A DNA stretch of 64,000 bases from Nitrincola schmidtii (GCF_008973715.1 NZ_WBOL01000002.1:186001-250000), one strand, 5' to 3'. Counted from the stretch's first letter, positions 9,141 to 18,023 are shown. The notes: a model not told the origin generated them from the sequence alone. Made by a program: numbers and translations.

Positions 9141-9190
9141 TGTCTAGATTTACATACAGATGTTGTCTTGAATACTAGACATTCTGTCTA
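9141..9190. promoter_or_regulatory. Candidate enhancer (upstream activating) sites
   Basis: A perfect inverted repeat TAGACA-TTC-TGTCTA lies at 9176-9190, with a further TGTCTA half-site at 9141-9146 and TGTCTT at 9164-9169. The repeat is about 85 bases upstream of the sigma54 -24 element and within 70 bases of the regulator's own start, a good geometry for an enhancer shared by both directions. Binding by the neighbouring regulator is inferred. Confidence 0.5.
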
Positions 9191-9265
9191 TTCTTGTAAA
9201 CAGATTGAGACGACTAAAAACAAGGTTTCGTGCCTTTAACCCTAAGCAATGGGCGATTTCCAAAG

Positions 9266-9282
9266 TTGGCACGCATTCTGCT
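9266..9282 (+). promoter_or_regulatory. Sigma54 (-24/-12) promoter
   Basis: The sequence TTGGCACGCATTCTGCT matches the sigma54 consensus (YTGGCACGRNNNTTGCW) with GG at 9268-9269 and GC at 9280-9281, exactly ten bases between. Two positions deviate: C for R at 9274 and C for T at 9278. Transcription would start near 9293, about 55 bases before the synthetase ATG. Confidence 0.85.
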
Positions 9283-9348
9283 TTACAGGTATCAATAAAG
9301 TTACAGACGTCATTACGTTTTAACACACGATAATAATAAGGAACATCT

Positions 9349-11295
9349 ATGCAAACCCCTCTGTGGACACCATCGACAGATCGTATTCATTCCTCGCATG
9401 TTTGGTCTTTCATGCAATCGGTAAACCAACACTATGGCACAGATTTACAAAATTATGCTGATCTCTGGCAGTGGAGTGTTGATCACTTAGAAGACTTTTG
9501 GAGTCACTTTTGGGATTTTGCTGAGATTAAATCATCCAATAAGGGTGATAGGGTCTTAGCAAACGGCGATCGCATGCCTGGCGCAACTTGGTTTCCTGAT
9601 GCTCAATTAAACTTTGCTGAAAATCTGCTTAAATTTCGTGACGATAAAGTCGCGCTAGTTTTTCGTGGTGAAACTGAGTTTCGACAAAGCTTAACCTATG
9701 CTGAGCTTTACCGGAAAGTGGCTAGCTTAGCCAGTGCTTTGCGTAACCAGGGTGTAGTCAAAGGCGATATTGTAGCCGGTTTTGTTCCTAACTTACCTGA
9801 AACCATTATTGCCATGCTAGCGACCACGTCGATAGGCGCGGTATGGACCTCTTGTTCGCCGGACTTTGGTATTAATGGGGTATTGGATCGTTTTGGTCAG
9901 GTGAAACCCAAAGTATTGTTCACTGCTGATGGATACATTTATAACGGTAAGAAGAATAACTCCATTGAGCGTGTTGCCGGTATTGCTTCTCAGTTAGACA
10001 GTGTTGAGCGTATCGTTGTGATTCCCTACCTAGAGCAAAATCCTGATATCAGTTCATTACCTCAAGCGGTTTTATTGACTGATTATGTAGATCATTCAGC
10101 ACAAGAAATAGAGTTTGAGCAGGTTTCTTTTGATCATCCTCTATATGTCATGTATTCATCCGGTACAACAGGTGTTCCTAAGTGTATTTTGCACAGTGTT
10201 GGCGGTACCTTGATCCAACAGCTCAAAGAGTTAGTGTTGCATACCGATATTGGTCGTGATGACAGTTTCTTTTACTACACTACTTGCGGTTGGATGATGT
10301 GGAACTGGATGGTGACCGGTCTAGCAACTGGCTGTAAAGTGGTGTTGTTTGATGGCTCTCCTTTTGCTCCTCGACCCTCGGTGCTTTGGAAAGTAGCAGA
10401 AGAAGAGCAAATCAGTGTCTTCGGGACCAGTGCAAAATATTTGGCTGCCCTAGAAAAAGCAGGGGTCAAACCCGGTCGTGATTTTGACCTGCGTCCCTTA
10501 AAAGCGATCTTGTCGACAGGTTCGCCTCTGTCTCATGAAAGTTTCCTTTATGTCTATCGTGAGATAAAGCATGACCTACAGCTTTCTTCTATCTCCGGTG
10601 GTACCGATATTGTTTCCTGCTTCGCGTTAGGATCGCCTATTTTGCCCGTTTGGGAAGGTGAGCTTCAGTGTCGTGGATTGGGTATGGCTGTTGATATTTT
10701 CAATGACGATGGCCAATCGCTGCTCCAACAAAAAGGTGAGTTAGTGTGTACCAAGCCTTTTCCGAGTATGCCTATCGGTTTTTGGAATGATCCCGACAAT
10801 AGCCGTTTCCATGATGCTTATTTTGCCCAATTTGACAATCTTTGGGCGCATGGCGATTACGGCGAAATTACTGAACACGACGGCATTATTATTCATGGTC
10901 GTTCTGATGCGGTTCTTAATCCCGGTGGTATTCGTATTGGTACCGCTGAAATCTATCGTCAGGTAGAAAAGGTTGACACTGTTTTAGAAAGTTTGTGTAT
11001 CGGTCAACCGTGGAAAGACGATGTTCGTGTGGTGTTGTTTGTACGCTTAAAACCTGACGTGACCCTTGATGACGCTTTGCAGGATGAAATACGTCAAACC
11101 ATTCGTGCGAATACTACACCACGACATGTTCCAGCAGTGATCATCCAAGTTGAGGATATCCCTCGTACCATTAGCGGTAAAATTGTAGAACTCGCTGTTA
11201 GAAAAGTGGTGTTAGGTGAGGAGGTCAAAAACAAAGATGCTTTGGCGAACCCAGAAGCGTTGGAGTTGTTTAGGGACCTACCGCAGCTTAGATAA
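9349..11295 (+). CDS. Acetoacetyl-CoA synthetase
   Basis: Activates acetoacetate with ATP and CoA to acetoacetyl-CoA, the entry of ketone bodies into central metabolism. The 648-residue ANL-family ligase shows an N-terminal cap typical of acetoacetyl-CoA synthetases (LWQWSVDHLEDFW), the AMP-binding P-loop VMYSSGTTGVPKC (about residue 265), TSCSPDFG, the GDYGEITEHDG A5/A7 region, the hinge GRSDAVLNPGGIRIG and the C-terminal catalytic lysine in ISGKIVE. It is longer than plain acyl-CoA ligases and matches the family length. First gene downstream of the sigma54 promoter; followed after 80 bases by the dehydrogenase that makes its substrate. Confidence 0.95.
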   Translation: MQTPLWTPSTDRIHSSHVWSFMQSVNQHYGTDLQNYADLWQWSVDHLEDFWSHFWDFAEIKSSNKGDRVLANGDRMPGATWFPDAQLNFAENLLKFRDDKVALVFRGETEFRQSLTYAELYRKVASLASALRNQGVVKGDIVAGFVPNLPETIIAMLATTSIGAVWTSCSPDFGINGVLDRFGQVKPKVLFTADGYIYNGKKNNSIERVAGIASQLDSVERIVVIPYLEQNPDISSLPQAVLLTDYVDHSAQEIEFEQVSFDHPLYVMYSSGTTGVPKCILHSVGGTLIQQLKELVLHTDIGRDDSFFYYTTCGWMMWNWMVTGLATGCKVVLFDGSPFAPRPSVLWKVAEEEQISVFGTSAKYLAALEKAGVKPGRDFDLRPLKAILSTGSPLSHESFLYVYREIKHDLQLSSISGGTDIVSCFALGSPILPVWEGELQCRGLGMAVDIFNDDGQSLLQQKGELVCTKPFPSMPIGFWNDPDNSRFHDAYFAQFDNLWAHGDYGEITEHDGIIIHGRSDAVLNPGGIRIGTAEIYRQVEKVDTVLESLCIGQPWKDDVRVVLFVRLKPDVTLDDALQDEIRQTIRANTTPRHVPAVIIQVEDIPRTISGKIVELAVRKVVLGEEVKNKDALANPEALELFRDLPQLR

Positions 11296-11375
11296 GCAGA
11301 TCAGATAAGCACATTATTAAAAGCGTTAATAACATACTAATTTGCTAGAACAACAAAAATAACAGGACAGCAGCG

Positions 11376-12158
11376 ATGAATCGGATAAAACGCGCACTGA
11401 TTACAGGCTCTACCAGTGGTATTGGCTTAGCGATCGCGCATCAGCTAGCCGTATCAGGCATAGACCTTGTTTTACATGGACTGGAATCTACAACTGAGGG
11501 CGATTCACTCGCTGAAGCCTTTCGTAAACAGCATGGTGTTGAAGCCATCTATGTTCAGGCAGATGTCAGTCAGGCTGAAAATATTGAAAAAATGATGTCC
11601 CAGATTACAGAGCAAGTGGGTCCCATTACCATTTTAGTGAATAACGCTGGTATTCAGCACACTGCGTCTGTTGATACCTTTCCACCTGAAAAGTGGGATA
11701 AAATCATCGCAATCAATCTGTCTGCAGCTTTCCATACCTCTCGCTTGACGATACCGGCGATGGTAGAGCAAGGATGGGGGCGCATTATCAATATATCTTC
11801 TGTTCATGGTTTAGTCGGCTCTGTCAATAAATCCGCCTACGTTGCTGCTAAGCATGGTTTGGTGGGCATGACTAAAGTAACCGCATTGGAATTAGCGGCC
11901 AAAGGTGTGACAGCAAATTGTATCTGTCCTGGCTGGACAGACACGCCATTACTTGTTGAACAATTTAAAGCCTATGCTCAACAAAATAATACTGGCTATG
12001 AGGAAGCAAAGCAGGGCTTAATCAAAGCCAAAGCGCCTTATCCAGATTTCGTTTCGCCTGCTGATATAGGTCAGTTGGCTGTCTTTTTATGTTCCGATGC
12101 GGCTAAAGCCATTACCGGAACCTCAATGCCGATAGACGGAGGTTGGACCGCACACTAA
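11376..12158 (+). CDS. bdhA: 3-hydroxybutyrate dehydrogenase (SDR family)
   Basis: A 260-residue short-chain dehydrogenase that oxidises (R)-3-hydroxybutyrate to acetoacetate with NAD. It has the cofactor loop TGSTSGIGLAIA (about 10-21), NNAGIQHTA, catalytic serine in NISSVHG and YVAAKHG (YxxxK), and ends with ITGTSMPIDGGWTAH, the C-terminus characteristic of BdhA-type enzymes. Placement directly after acetoacetyl-CoA synthetase makes the assignment strong. A start at 11376 is supported by AGGACAGCAGCG just upstream. The following intergenic space has a 14-base tandem repeat. Confidence 0.92.
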   Translation: MNRIKRALITGSTSGIGLAIAHQLAVSGIDLVLHGLESTTEGDSLAEAFRKQHGVEAIYVQADVSQAENIEKMMSQITEQVGPITILVNNAGIQHTASVDTFPPEKWDKIIAINLSAAFHTSRLTIPAMVEQGWGRIINISSVHGLVGSVNKSAYVAAKHGLVGMTKVTALELAAKGVTANCICPGWTDTPLLVEQFKAYAQQNNTGYEEAKQGLIKAKAPYPDFVSPADIGQLAVFLCSDAAKAITGTSMPIDGGWTAH

Positions 12159-12186
12159 AACCCCAATAACTAAACCCTAATAACTA
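12159..12186 (+). repeat. 14-base tandem repeat between bdhA and dctP
   Basis: Two adjacent copies, AACCCCAATAACTA (12159-12172) and AACCCTAATAACTA (12173-12186), differ at one base and begin right after the bdhA stop. No stem or T-run accompanies them. Function unknown. Confidence 0.8.
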
Positions 12187-12236
12187 CAAACGCTGAAAAA
12201 CCTACTATATAAAACTAACAAAAAGGTAAAAAAAGC

Positions 12237-13298
12237 ATGAAAAAGTCTATTCTTGCAACCGCTGTTACTCTCTCTCTAGTAACTTCTACTGCCGTTATGG
12301 CAGATTTTGATCGAGTACGTTGGCAGGTGCCGATGGGATTCCCATCTACCTTGACAGCCTTAGGCGATACCATGCCTGAAGTGGCGCGTATGATCAGTGA
12401 AATGAGTGGTGGACGGGTTACGCTGCAAACGTTTGAACCAGGTGCGTTAATTCCTGCATTAGGTGCATTTGAAAACGTCAGTGCGGGTAACGTACCAGCA
12501 GCTTATTCATGGATGGGTTATGAGTGGGGACAGTTGCCAGTATCCGCTCTATTTGGTGCGACACCTTTTGGTTTGGAATCTCAAGAGTTTCTGGCTTGGA
12601 TGTACCATCACGGTGGTGATGAGTTACTAAAAGAAGCCTTTGCTCCGCACAATGTTTATCCCATCCTTTGCGGTACGATCAGCCCTGAAGCGGCAGGCTG
12701 GTTCCGTCAAGAAATGACGTCACTGGATCAATTCCAAGGTCTTAAATTCCGTGCGGCTGGTGTCGGTGGTGAGATTATGGCGGAATTTGGTATGTCCGTA
12801 ACCTTATTACCAGGTGGTGAGCTTTATCAGGCGCTGGAAACGGGTGTGTTGGACGGAACAGAATTCTCATTACCAACCGTTGATGAGCAATTAGGCTTCT
12901 TCCAAGTCGCTAAACACTACTATCTACCAGGTTGGCATCAGCCATCAACGAACCAATTCCTTTACGTCAATATGGATGAGTGGAATCGCTTAAACGATCA
13001 AACGAAAGCACTGATTGAAAACGCCTGTATGGCTGGTAATGCGATGGCATTAGCTAAAGCTGAAGCATTGCAGGGTGCTGTGCTAAAACGCTTCGAAGAA
13101 AATGGAGTTCAACTTCATCAATACCCTGAAGATATTTTGAAAGCGTTTGAAGAAGCTACGGATCGTGTCATGGCGCGTCGTTCTGAAACTGATCCTATGT
13201 TTGGCAAAGTGTATGCGTCAATGAAAGCCTTCCAAGAAGAGCATCGTCCATGGAAAAACTTAGGTTACTTACCACGTAACTGGGGCGTAGAAGACTGA
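12237..13298 (+). CDS. TRAP transporter solute-binding protein (DctP family)
   Basis: A 353-residue periplasmic binding protein with a clear signal peptide (MKKSILATAVTLSLVTSTAVMA, cleavage expected near residue 22). It shows DctP-family features: the LKFRAAGVGGEIMAEFGMSV segment containing the conserved arginine that clamps the substrate carboxylate, then LPGGELYQALETGVLDGTEFS. The subfamily resembles binding proteins for monocarboxylates. Because it is downstream of acetoacetyl-CoA synthetase and 3-hydroxybutyrate dehydrogenase, I infer 3-hydroxybutyrate or acetoacetate as ligand. This is context, not proof. Confidence 0.92.
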   Translation: MKKSILATAVTLSLVTSTAVMADFDRVRWQVPMGFPSTLTALGDTMPEVARMISEMSGGRVTLQTFEPGALIPALGAFENVSAGNVPAAYSWMGYEWGQLPVSALFGATPFGLESQEFLAWMYHHGGDELLKEAFAPHNVYPILCGTISPEAAGWFRQEMTSLDQFQGLKFRAAGVGGEIMAEFGMSVTLLPGGELYQALETGVLDGTEFSLPTVDEQLGFFQVAKHYYLPGWHQPSTNQFLYVNMDEWNRLNDQTKALIENACMAGNAMALAKAEALQGAVLKRFEENGVQLHQYPEDILKAFEEATDRVMARRSETDPMFGKVYASMKAFQEEHRPWKNLGYLPRNWGVED

Positions 13299-13334
13299 TA
13301 AACAAGATCCTCTGACTTAAAAGGCGATATTCAC

Positions 13335-13952
13335 ATGGCTGAATATAAAATTGATCTTGATAAAGTCGAGGAGGCGGTCGCTCACAAAGCGGCCGTCGTT
13401 TATCCTCGCACTCTTGTATCCGATATATTGGAAGGTATCGTTGAATTCTTTGGGCGTTATTCCTCGCTTATCTGGATTTTTCTGATGCTGTTGATCGTCG
13501 GGAACGTTCTATTACGCTACATTATTGGCACTAATTACATTGCTCTTGAAGAACTCCAGTGGCATTTATTTGCGGTGGGTTTCATGTTGGCTCTGTCTTA
13601 CTGCGTTTTACATGATGGCCATGTTCGGGTGGATGTCTGGGCCGAACATTTTCATCCTAAAACGCGTGCTGTGATTGAAATCATCGGCATCTTAGTCCTG
13701 TTCTTGCCGTTTTGTTATTTGATCCTAACTTATGCTTACCCTTTCGTTGAAAGGTCTTACAGAATCAATGAAATCTCTGCTGCACCGGGTGGTTTGCCAA
13801 TGCGTTGGCTCATTAAATCCGTCATATTATTAGCCTTTGGTCTTTTATTTATGGCGGGTTTAGCGAGATTAATTCGTGCATTTGCGTTTTTAACAGGGTT
13901 TCCAGCGGCTAGAAAATTAGATTCAACTGATAACAATAATAGATCTGCCTGA
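13335..13952 (+). CDS. TRAP transporter small membrane subunit (DctQ family)
   Basis: A 205-residue protein with four predicted membrane segments (about 47-67, 80-97, 113-135 and 160-182). It carries the DctQ signature YIALEELQWHLFAVGFML and the DGHVRVDVW motif in the following loop. It is longer than many DctQ proteins because of a roughly 40-residue cytoplasmic N-terminal extension. It partners the DctP protein upstream and DctM downstream. A short CGATAA-CTTA-TTATCG hairpin sits in the 43-base gap before dctM. Confidence 0.9.
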   Translation: MAEYKIDLDKVEEAVAHKAAVVYPRTLVSDILEGIVEFFGRYSSLIWIFLMLLIVGNVLLRYIIGTNYIALEELQWHLFAVGFMLALSYCVLHDGHVRVDVWAEHFHPKTRAVIEIIGILVLFLPFCYLILTYAYPFVERSYRINEISAAPGGLPMRWLIKSVILLAFGLLFMAGLARLIRAFAFLTGFPAARKLDSTDNNNRSA

Positions 13953-13995
13953 TCGATAACTTATTATCGGTTGGCTTGCGCAAGAGGGTGTCTCT

Positions 13996-15357
13996 GTGTT
14001 CGAAACCAATGAATTAATCGTTATAGCAATGCTTAGCAGTTTTATACTGTTAATCTTTTCCGGTTATCCGGTTGCTTGGATTTTAGCGGGTATATCCGTG
14101 CTATTTAGTGTGGGCTCCATTTTGGCCTATCAATGGTTTGATGTGGATACCTACTTTTTAACAGATTGGCGTATTTTTGGCGTCATGGTGCAGCGAATCT
14201 ATGCCCAGATGACGAACTGGGTACTGGTGGCCTTGCCCATGTTCATATTTATGGGGCTAATGCTGGAACGCTCCGGCGTCGCCGAGAAGTTGATGCAAAA
14301 CTTCGTTGACCTCTTTGGACGTTTCAGAGGTGGCTTAGGTGTTGCTGTTATCACGATTGGTATTCTGCTTGCCGCTTCTACCGGTATTGTTGGTGCATCA
14401 GTAGTCTTATTAGCCATGCTGTCGATCCCAACCATGCTAGAGCAAAAGTATTCACCTGCGTTTGCCAGTGGTATTGTCGCATCAGCCGGTACGTTGGGGA
14501 TCATCATACCGCCAAGTATTATGCTAATCATCATGGCAGATCAGCTTTCTTTAGCGGTGGGTGATCTGTTCATGGGTGCGTTAATACCGGGTGTGATGTT
14601 GGGCTTGCTCTACATTGCATACGTAGTAATCGCATCAATTATGTTTCCGTCGCTATCCCAGCCACGTAAAGATCTTCCACCGATTACGTTTAAAATGATT
14701 CTGTCTACATTAGCTGCGGTCGTTCCTTCGTTGGGCCTAATACTGGCAGTGTTGGGGTCGATATTCTTAGGTATTGCAACGCCAACAGAAGCTGCAGGTG
14801 TGGGAGCCTTGGGTGCAACGGTTCTAGCGGCAATGAATGGTCGATTGAATATGGCTGTTCTTAAAGATGTGAGTATCAAAACCAGTTTAACCACTGCGTT
14901 TGTATTCGGTATTTTCCTAGGTGCAACGGCTTTTGCAGTAGTGATGCGTTCATTAGGTGGTGATGAGTTCATTGGTGGTTTGTTGAAGGCAATTCCACTC
15001 TCTCCAGAGGGTATTGTTATTGTCATACTATTAATTACCTTTGTGGCTGGTTTCTTCCTGGATTGGTTAGAAATTAGTTTGATTTTGTTACCGCTAGTAG
15101 GTCCTGTCGTTGCTGCGCTGGGGTTTGATTTGACGTGGTTCGTAGTGTTGTTTGCTTTAGCACTACAAACGTCATTCTTAACACCGCCCGTTGGCTTCTC
15201 TCTCTTTTATTTAAAAGGGGTCGTGCCACCATCCATTAAAACAACAGATATCTATAAAGGTGTTATTCCTTTTATCATGATTCAATTGCTGGCTGTCGCG
15301 ATGGTCTTCTACTGGAAAGACCTAGTGCTTTGGTTGCCAGGAGTACGTTACGGATAA
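13996..15357 (+). CDS. TRAP transporter large permease (DctM family)
   Basis: The 453-residue inner-membrane permease that couples sodium or proton entry to solute import. It is almost entirely hydrophobic, with about twelve membrane segments, and has the DctM motifs LVALPMFIFMGLMLERSGVA, ASTGIVGASVV, the LGIIIPPSIMLII helix break and LQTSFLTPPVGFSLFYL near the C-terminus. The start is a GTG at 13996 with AGAGGG seven bases upstream. Last transport gene of the sigma54-driven group. It is followed by a 72-base inverted-repeat structure and a chemoreceptor. Confidence 0.93.
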   Translation: MFETNELIVIAMLSSFILLIFSGYPVAWILAGISVLFSVGSILAYQWFDVDTYFLTDWRIFGVMVQRIYAQMTNWVLVALPMFIFMGLMLERSGVAEKLMQNFVDLFGRFRGGLGVAVITIGILLAASTGIVGASVVLLAMLSIPTMLEQKYSPAFASGIVASAGTLGIIIPPSIMLIIMADQLSLAVGDLFMGALIPGVMLGLLYIAYVVIASIMFPSLSQPRKDLPPITFKMILSTLAAVVPSLGLILAVLGSIFLGIATPTEAAGVGALGATVLAAMNGRLNMAVLKDVSIKTSLTTAFVFGIFLGATAFAVVMRSLGGDEFIGGLLKAIPLSPEGIVIVILLITFVAGFFLDWLEISLILLPLVGPVVAALGFDLTWFVVLFALALQTSFLTPPVGFSLFYLKGVVPPSIKTTDIYKGVIPFIMIQLLAVAMVFYWKDLVLWLPGVRYG

Positions 15358-15371
15358 TTGTTGAACTATTC

Positions 15372-15443
15372 AGGCATCAATTAGGTAGAAATTGTTTTAT
15401 AATTTCCGAAATATAAAACAACTAATTTACCTGATTGGTGCCT
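15372..15443 (+). promoter_or_regulatory. Long two-stage inverted repeat before chemoreceptor gene
   Basis: Outer arms 15372-15387 and 15428-15443 match at 14 of 16 positions, the two differences being G-U pairs in RNA. Inner arms TTGTTTTATA (15392-15401) and TATAAAACAA (15412-15421) are perfect. There is no following T-run, and the right arm ends four bases before the chemoreceptor ATG, which lacks a Shine-Dalgarno. It may act as an operator, a processing structure or a translational control element. Confidence 0.6.
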
Positions 15444-15447
15444 CTCC

Positions 15448-17106
15448 ATGTTGATGAATCTCAATGCAGTTAAGAATCAGATGCGTTTTCTGGTTCTCAT
15501 TTTTATGGTAGTTGTTGCTGGATTAATCACTTTTACTTTATACGGATTTAATTACAAAGCTTTCCAATTCGCAGACAACTACGAACGCCGTATGGTTCCT
15601 TTATATGAGGTTGAACGTATTGGCGGTTTAATGGAGCAGATTCGAACAGAATTACTCTTATCTATTCAGCATAATCCATCCGGTCAGTTTTCTGACATGC
15701 ATGATCATCCGACTTCCCTTCATCTTGAACGTATTCAAGTCAATATTAATGAAATTGAAAGCTTATGGACTCATTTCATGTCGGTTCGTCATGGTGAAGA
15801 AGCAGATAGATTGTCAAGGCAGTTTGAAACCGCTTATCAGCGTTACCTGAATGACGCGGTACGTCCCACACTTAATTTCTTTAACCAAGGACAATATGTT
15901 CAAGCCAATCTTCACATTTTACGTTTTGTAAATCCTATGTATGTGCAAGCTGATTTGGCTCGAGAGGCGCTCAGTGATCGTAAACTCAGAGGTGCACAAG
16001 AAGCTCGGGCTGCGATGGATGAATTATCATCTAGACTGGTAATACAGTTAACATTATTAAGTGTGGTGGGTATCGGGTTAGTACTGATTATTGCTTGGCG
16101 TGTCATTAATCGATTTAAGAGCGGCACTGCGGGGTTGGATTCTATTGCAGATCAGTTAGCGCAAGGTGATTTTCGTGAAACAGCTGTTGCACATCAAACA
16201 GCCAAAGATGAGTTTGGTGATATTATTCGCCGTTTTATTGCGACTCGCTCGCAATTAAACAAAATGACTCGTCAAATAGGTGAATCCGGTAACTCGCTGG
16301 CGCAATTGGCAGAGCAAGGGTCGGTGGTAGCAGAGCAAGCGAGTCGTGGTATTCAAAAACAGCGTGCAGAAACCGATATGGTTGCGACCGCTATGTATGA
16401 GATGAATGCTACGGTTCATGATGTTGCTAAAAATACTGCTAGTGCAGCGAGTAGCGCTAACTTGGCTGATCAAAAAGCGCGTGAAGGCAAAAGGGTCGTT
16501 TCCAGTAGTTCTCAGGGTATGGAGCAACTGTCAACAGAGGTTGAATCAGCCGCTCAAGTGATACAAGATCTTGCAGAAGATGCCCGTAAAATTGGTTCAG
16601 TAGTGGATGTTATTCGGGGCATTGCAGAGCAAACCAACTTGCTAGCTTTGAATGCTGCTATTGAAGCGGCGCGTGCGGGTGAACAAGGGCGTGGCTTCGC
16701 GGTGGTGGCAGATGAAGTCCGTTCATTAGCTAGTCGTACACAAGCCTCTACCAGCGAAATTCAAGCCATGGTATCTCATCTGCAAGAGTCCGCAGTTAAT
16801 GCGACAGAGGTCATGAATCGTGGCCAAGATAAAGCCAAAGAAGGTGTTCAGCATGCGGTGAAAGCCAGTGAGGCGCTTGAAGAAATCATGGCAGCGATTA
16901 CCGCAATTAATGATATGAACACGCAAATCGCCAGTGCGGCTGAAGAACAAAGCTCAGTCGCCGACGAGATGAACGAGAACCTCAATCGCATTAATATGGC
17001 GGCTGATGAAACCTCACAAGCTTCTGAATTGACAGCTGAATCGAGCCGACGTATTGCAGAGCATGCGGATCAGTTGAAATTGATTGTGGGACGATTGAAG
17101 TTTTAG
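15448..17106 (+). CDS. Methyl-accepting chemotaxis protein
   Basis: A 552-residue transmembrane chemoreceptor. TM1 spans about 13-35. A periplasmic helical-bundle sensor of some 150 residues (four-helix type, judged from its length and lack of PAS/Cache motifs) precedes TM2 near 193-216, then a HAMP-like linker and the signalling domain, whose hairpin tip is [40 protein letters not shown] split at the [16 protein letters not shown] core. Methylation helices flank the tip. Its position after the 3-hydroxybutyrate module suggests taxis toward that substrate, but no ligand can be read from the sequence. Neither the first ATG nor the one six bases later has a good ribosome-binding site. Confidence 0.95.
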   Translation: MLMNLNAVKNQMRFLVLIFMVVVAGLITFTLYGFNYKAFQFADNYERRMVPLYEVERIGGLMEQIRTELLLSIQHNPSGQFSDMHDHPTSLHLERIQVNINEIESLWTHFMSVRHGEEADRLSRQFETAYQRYLNDAVRPTLNFFNQGQYVQANLHILRFVNPMYVQADLAREALSDRKLRGAQEARAAMDELSSRLVIQLTLLSVVGIGLVLIIAWRVINRFKSGTAGLDSIADQLAQGDFRETAVAHQTAKDEFGDIIRRFIATRSQLNKMTRQIGESGNSLAQLAEQGSVVAEQASRGIQKQRAETDMVATAMYEMNATVHDVAKNTASAASSANLADQKAREGKRVVSSSSQGMEQLSTEVESAAQVIQDLAEDARKIGSVVDVIRGIAEQTNLLALNAAIEAARAGEQGRGFAVVADEVRSLASRTQASTSEIQAMVSHLQESAVNATEVMNRGQDKAKEGVQHAVKASEALEEIMAAITAINDMNTQIASAAEEQSSVADEMNENLNRINMAADETSQASELTAESSRRIAEHADQLKLIVGRLKF

Positions 17107-17116
17107 AAATAAAGAC

Positions 17117-17143
17117 AGAGTGCAGCTGTTTTAGCTGCACTCT
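17117..17143. terminator. Hairpin terminator between chemoreceptor and channel genes
   Basis: AGAGTGCAGCT (17117-17127) and AGCTGCACTCT (17133-17143) form a perfect 11-base-pair stem with a five-base GTTTT loop. It sits 10 bases after the chemoreceptor stop and 14 before the convergent channel stop. The downstream T content is only moderate on either strand, so it may serve both genes. Confidence 0.75.
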
Positions 17144-17157
17144 ATTGAGTTGTCCTT

Positions 17158-18018
17158 CTAAGCATCAGTGTTCGGATCTTTATTAGGCACCTTAGTCGAT
17201 GTTTCAATCATCGCTTCCATTCGATTTAGCTGCTCTGACATCATCACCATTTGCTCACGCATCCAATGAATCTCGGCCACTTCACCTTCACCTGATTCTA
17301 GCTGTTCTGCGGCGCTCTCTTTCTGCATGACATCTAACACAATACCGATCATCATGTTCAAAAAGATAAAAGCATTTAAGAAGATAAAGGTCAGGAAGAA
17401 TATCCAACTGTAAGGGTATTGCTCCATGGTTGGATAGAGTACTGCTGTCGCCCAGCTTTCAAATGTGGCCACTTGGAAAAGTGTCAGCATCGCTAAAGAG
17501 ATATTGCCCCAGAGCTTTTCATCGACGCTTTCAAACAAGAAACTACCAACGGCTGCATAGATATAGAAGATGATAAACATCAGCAGAGCAACGTAGCCCA
17601 TTCGTGGTATGGATTTTATTAAGGCGGCTAGCAGCATACGAAGTTCTGGAATCATCGAGACTAAACGCAGTACGCGGAAAATACGCAGAAGACGTGCAAT
17701 CAAAACCATTTCAGAATCGTCTATCGGGATAAGGCTTGCCGTTACGATCAGAAAGTCGAATATATTCCAACCTTTCTTGAAAAAGTCGAGCGTACGCTTT
17801 TCAGCAGCGAGGCGTATACAGATTTCAAACAGGAAGAACAGCGTAATGCCCAGATCTAACCAGCGCATGACGATATCAAAGCGAGACGTTTCTTCGTAGG
17901 TCTTGGCACCGATCAGCAAGGCAGAAGCGATGATGACAAAGATGACAAATGTTTCAAAAATCTTGTTGGCACGCAATCGCTCAAGTCGATCTTGTAGGCG
18001 ACCCCAATAGATTTTCAT
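17158..18018 (-). CDS. Voltage-gated sodium channel, NaChBac/BacNav type
   Basis: A 286-residue six-helix channel subunit expected to form homotetramers. S1-S3 occupy about 20-98. S4 is the arginine ladder RLLRIFRVLRL (109-119). The pore helix and selectivity filter are FQVATFESWAT (181-191), S6 runs about 203-230, and a C-terminal amphipathic segment (247-272) should form the tetrameric coiled coil. The glutamate-serine-tryptophan of the filter is the bacterial sodium-channel hallmark (NaChBac has TLESWA), but a phenylalanine replaces the usual leucine. Single gene convergent with the chemoreceptor. BacNav channels have been tied to pH, motility and sodium balance. Its leader carries a perfect inverted repeat covering the ribosome-binding site. 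Confidence 0.93.
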   Translation of the reverse strand: MKIYWGRLQDRLERLRANKIFETFVIFVIIASALLIGAKTYEETSRFDIVMRWLDLGITLFFLFEICIRLAAEKRTLDFFKKGWNIFDFLIVTASLIPIDDSEMVLIARLLRIFRVLRLVSMIPELRMLLAALIKSIPRMGYVALLMFIIFYIYAAVGSFLFESVDEKLWGNISLAMLTLFQVATFESWATAVLYPTMEQYPYSWIFFLTFIFLNAFIFLNMMIGIVLDVMQKESAAEQLESGEGEVAEIHWMREQMVMMSEQLNRMEAMIETSTKVPNKDPNTDA

Positions 18019-18023
18019 GATTT

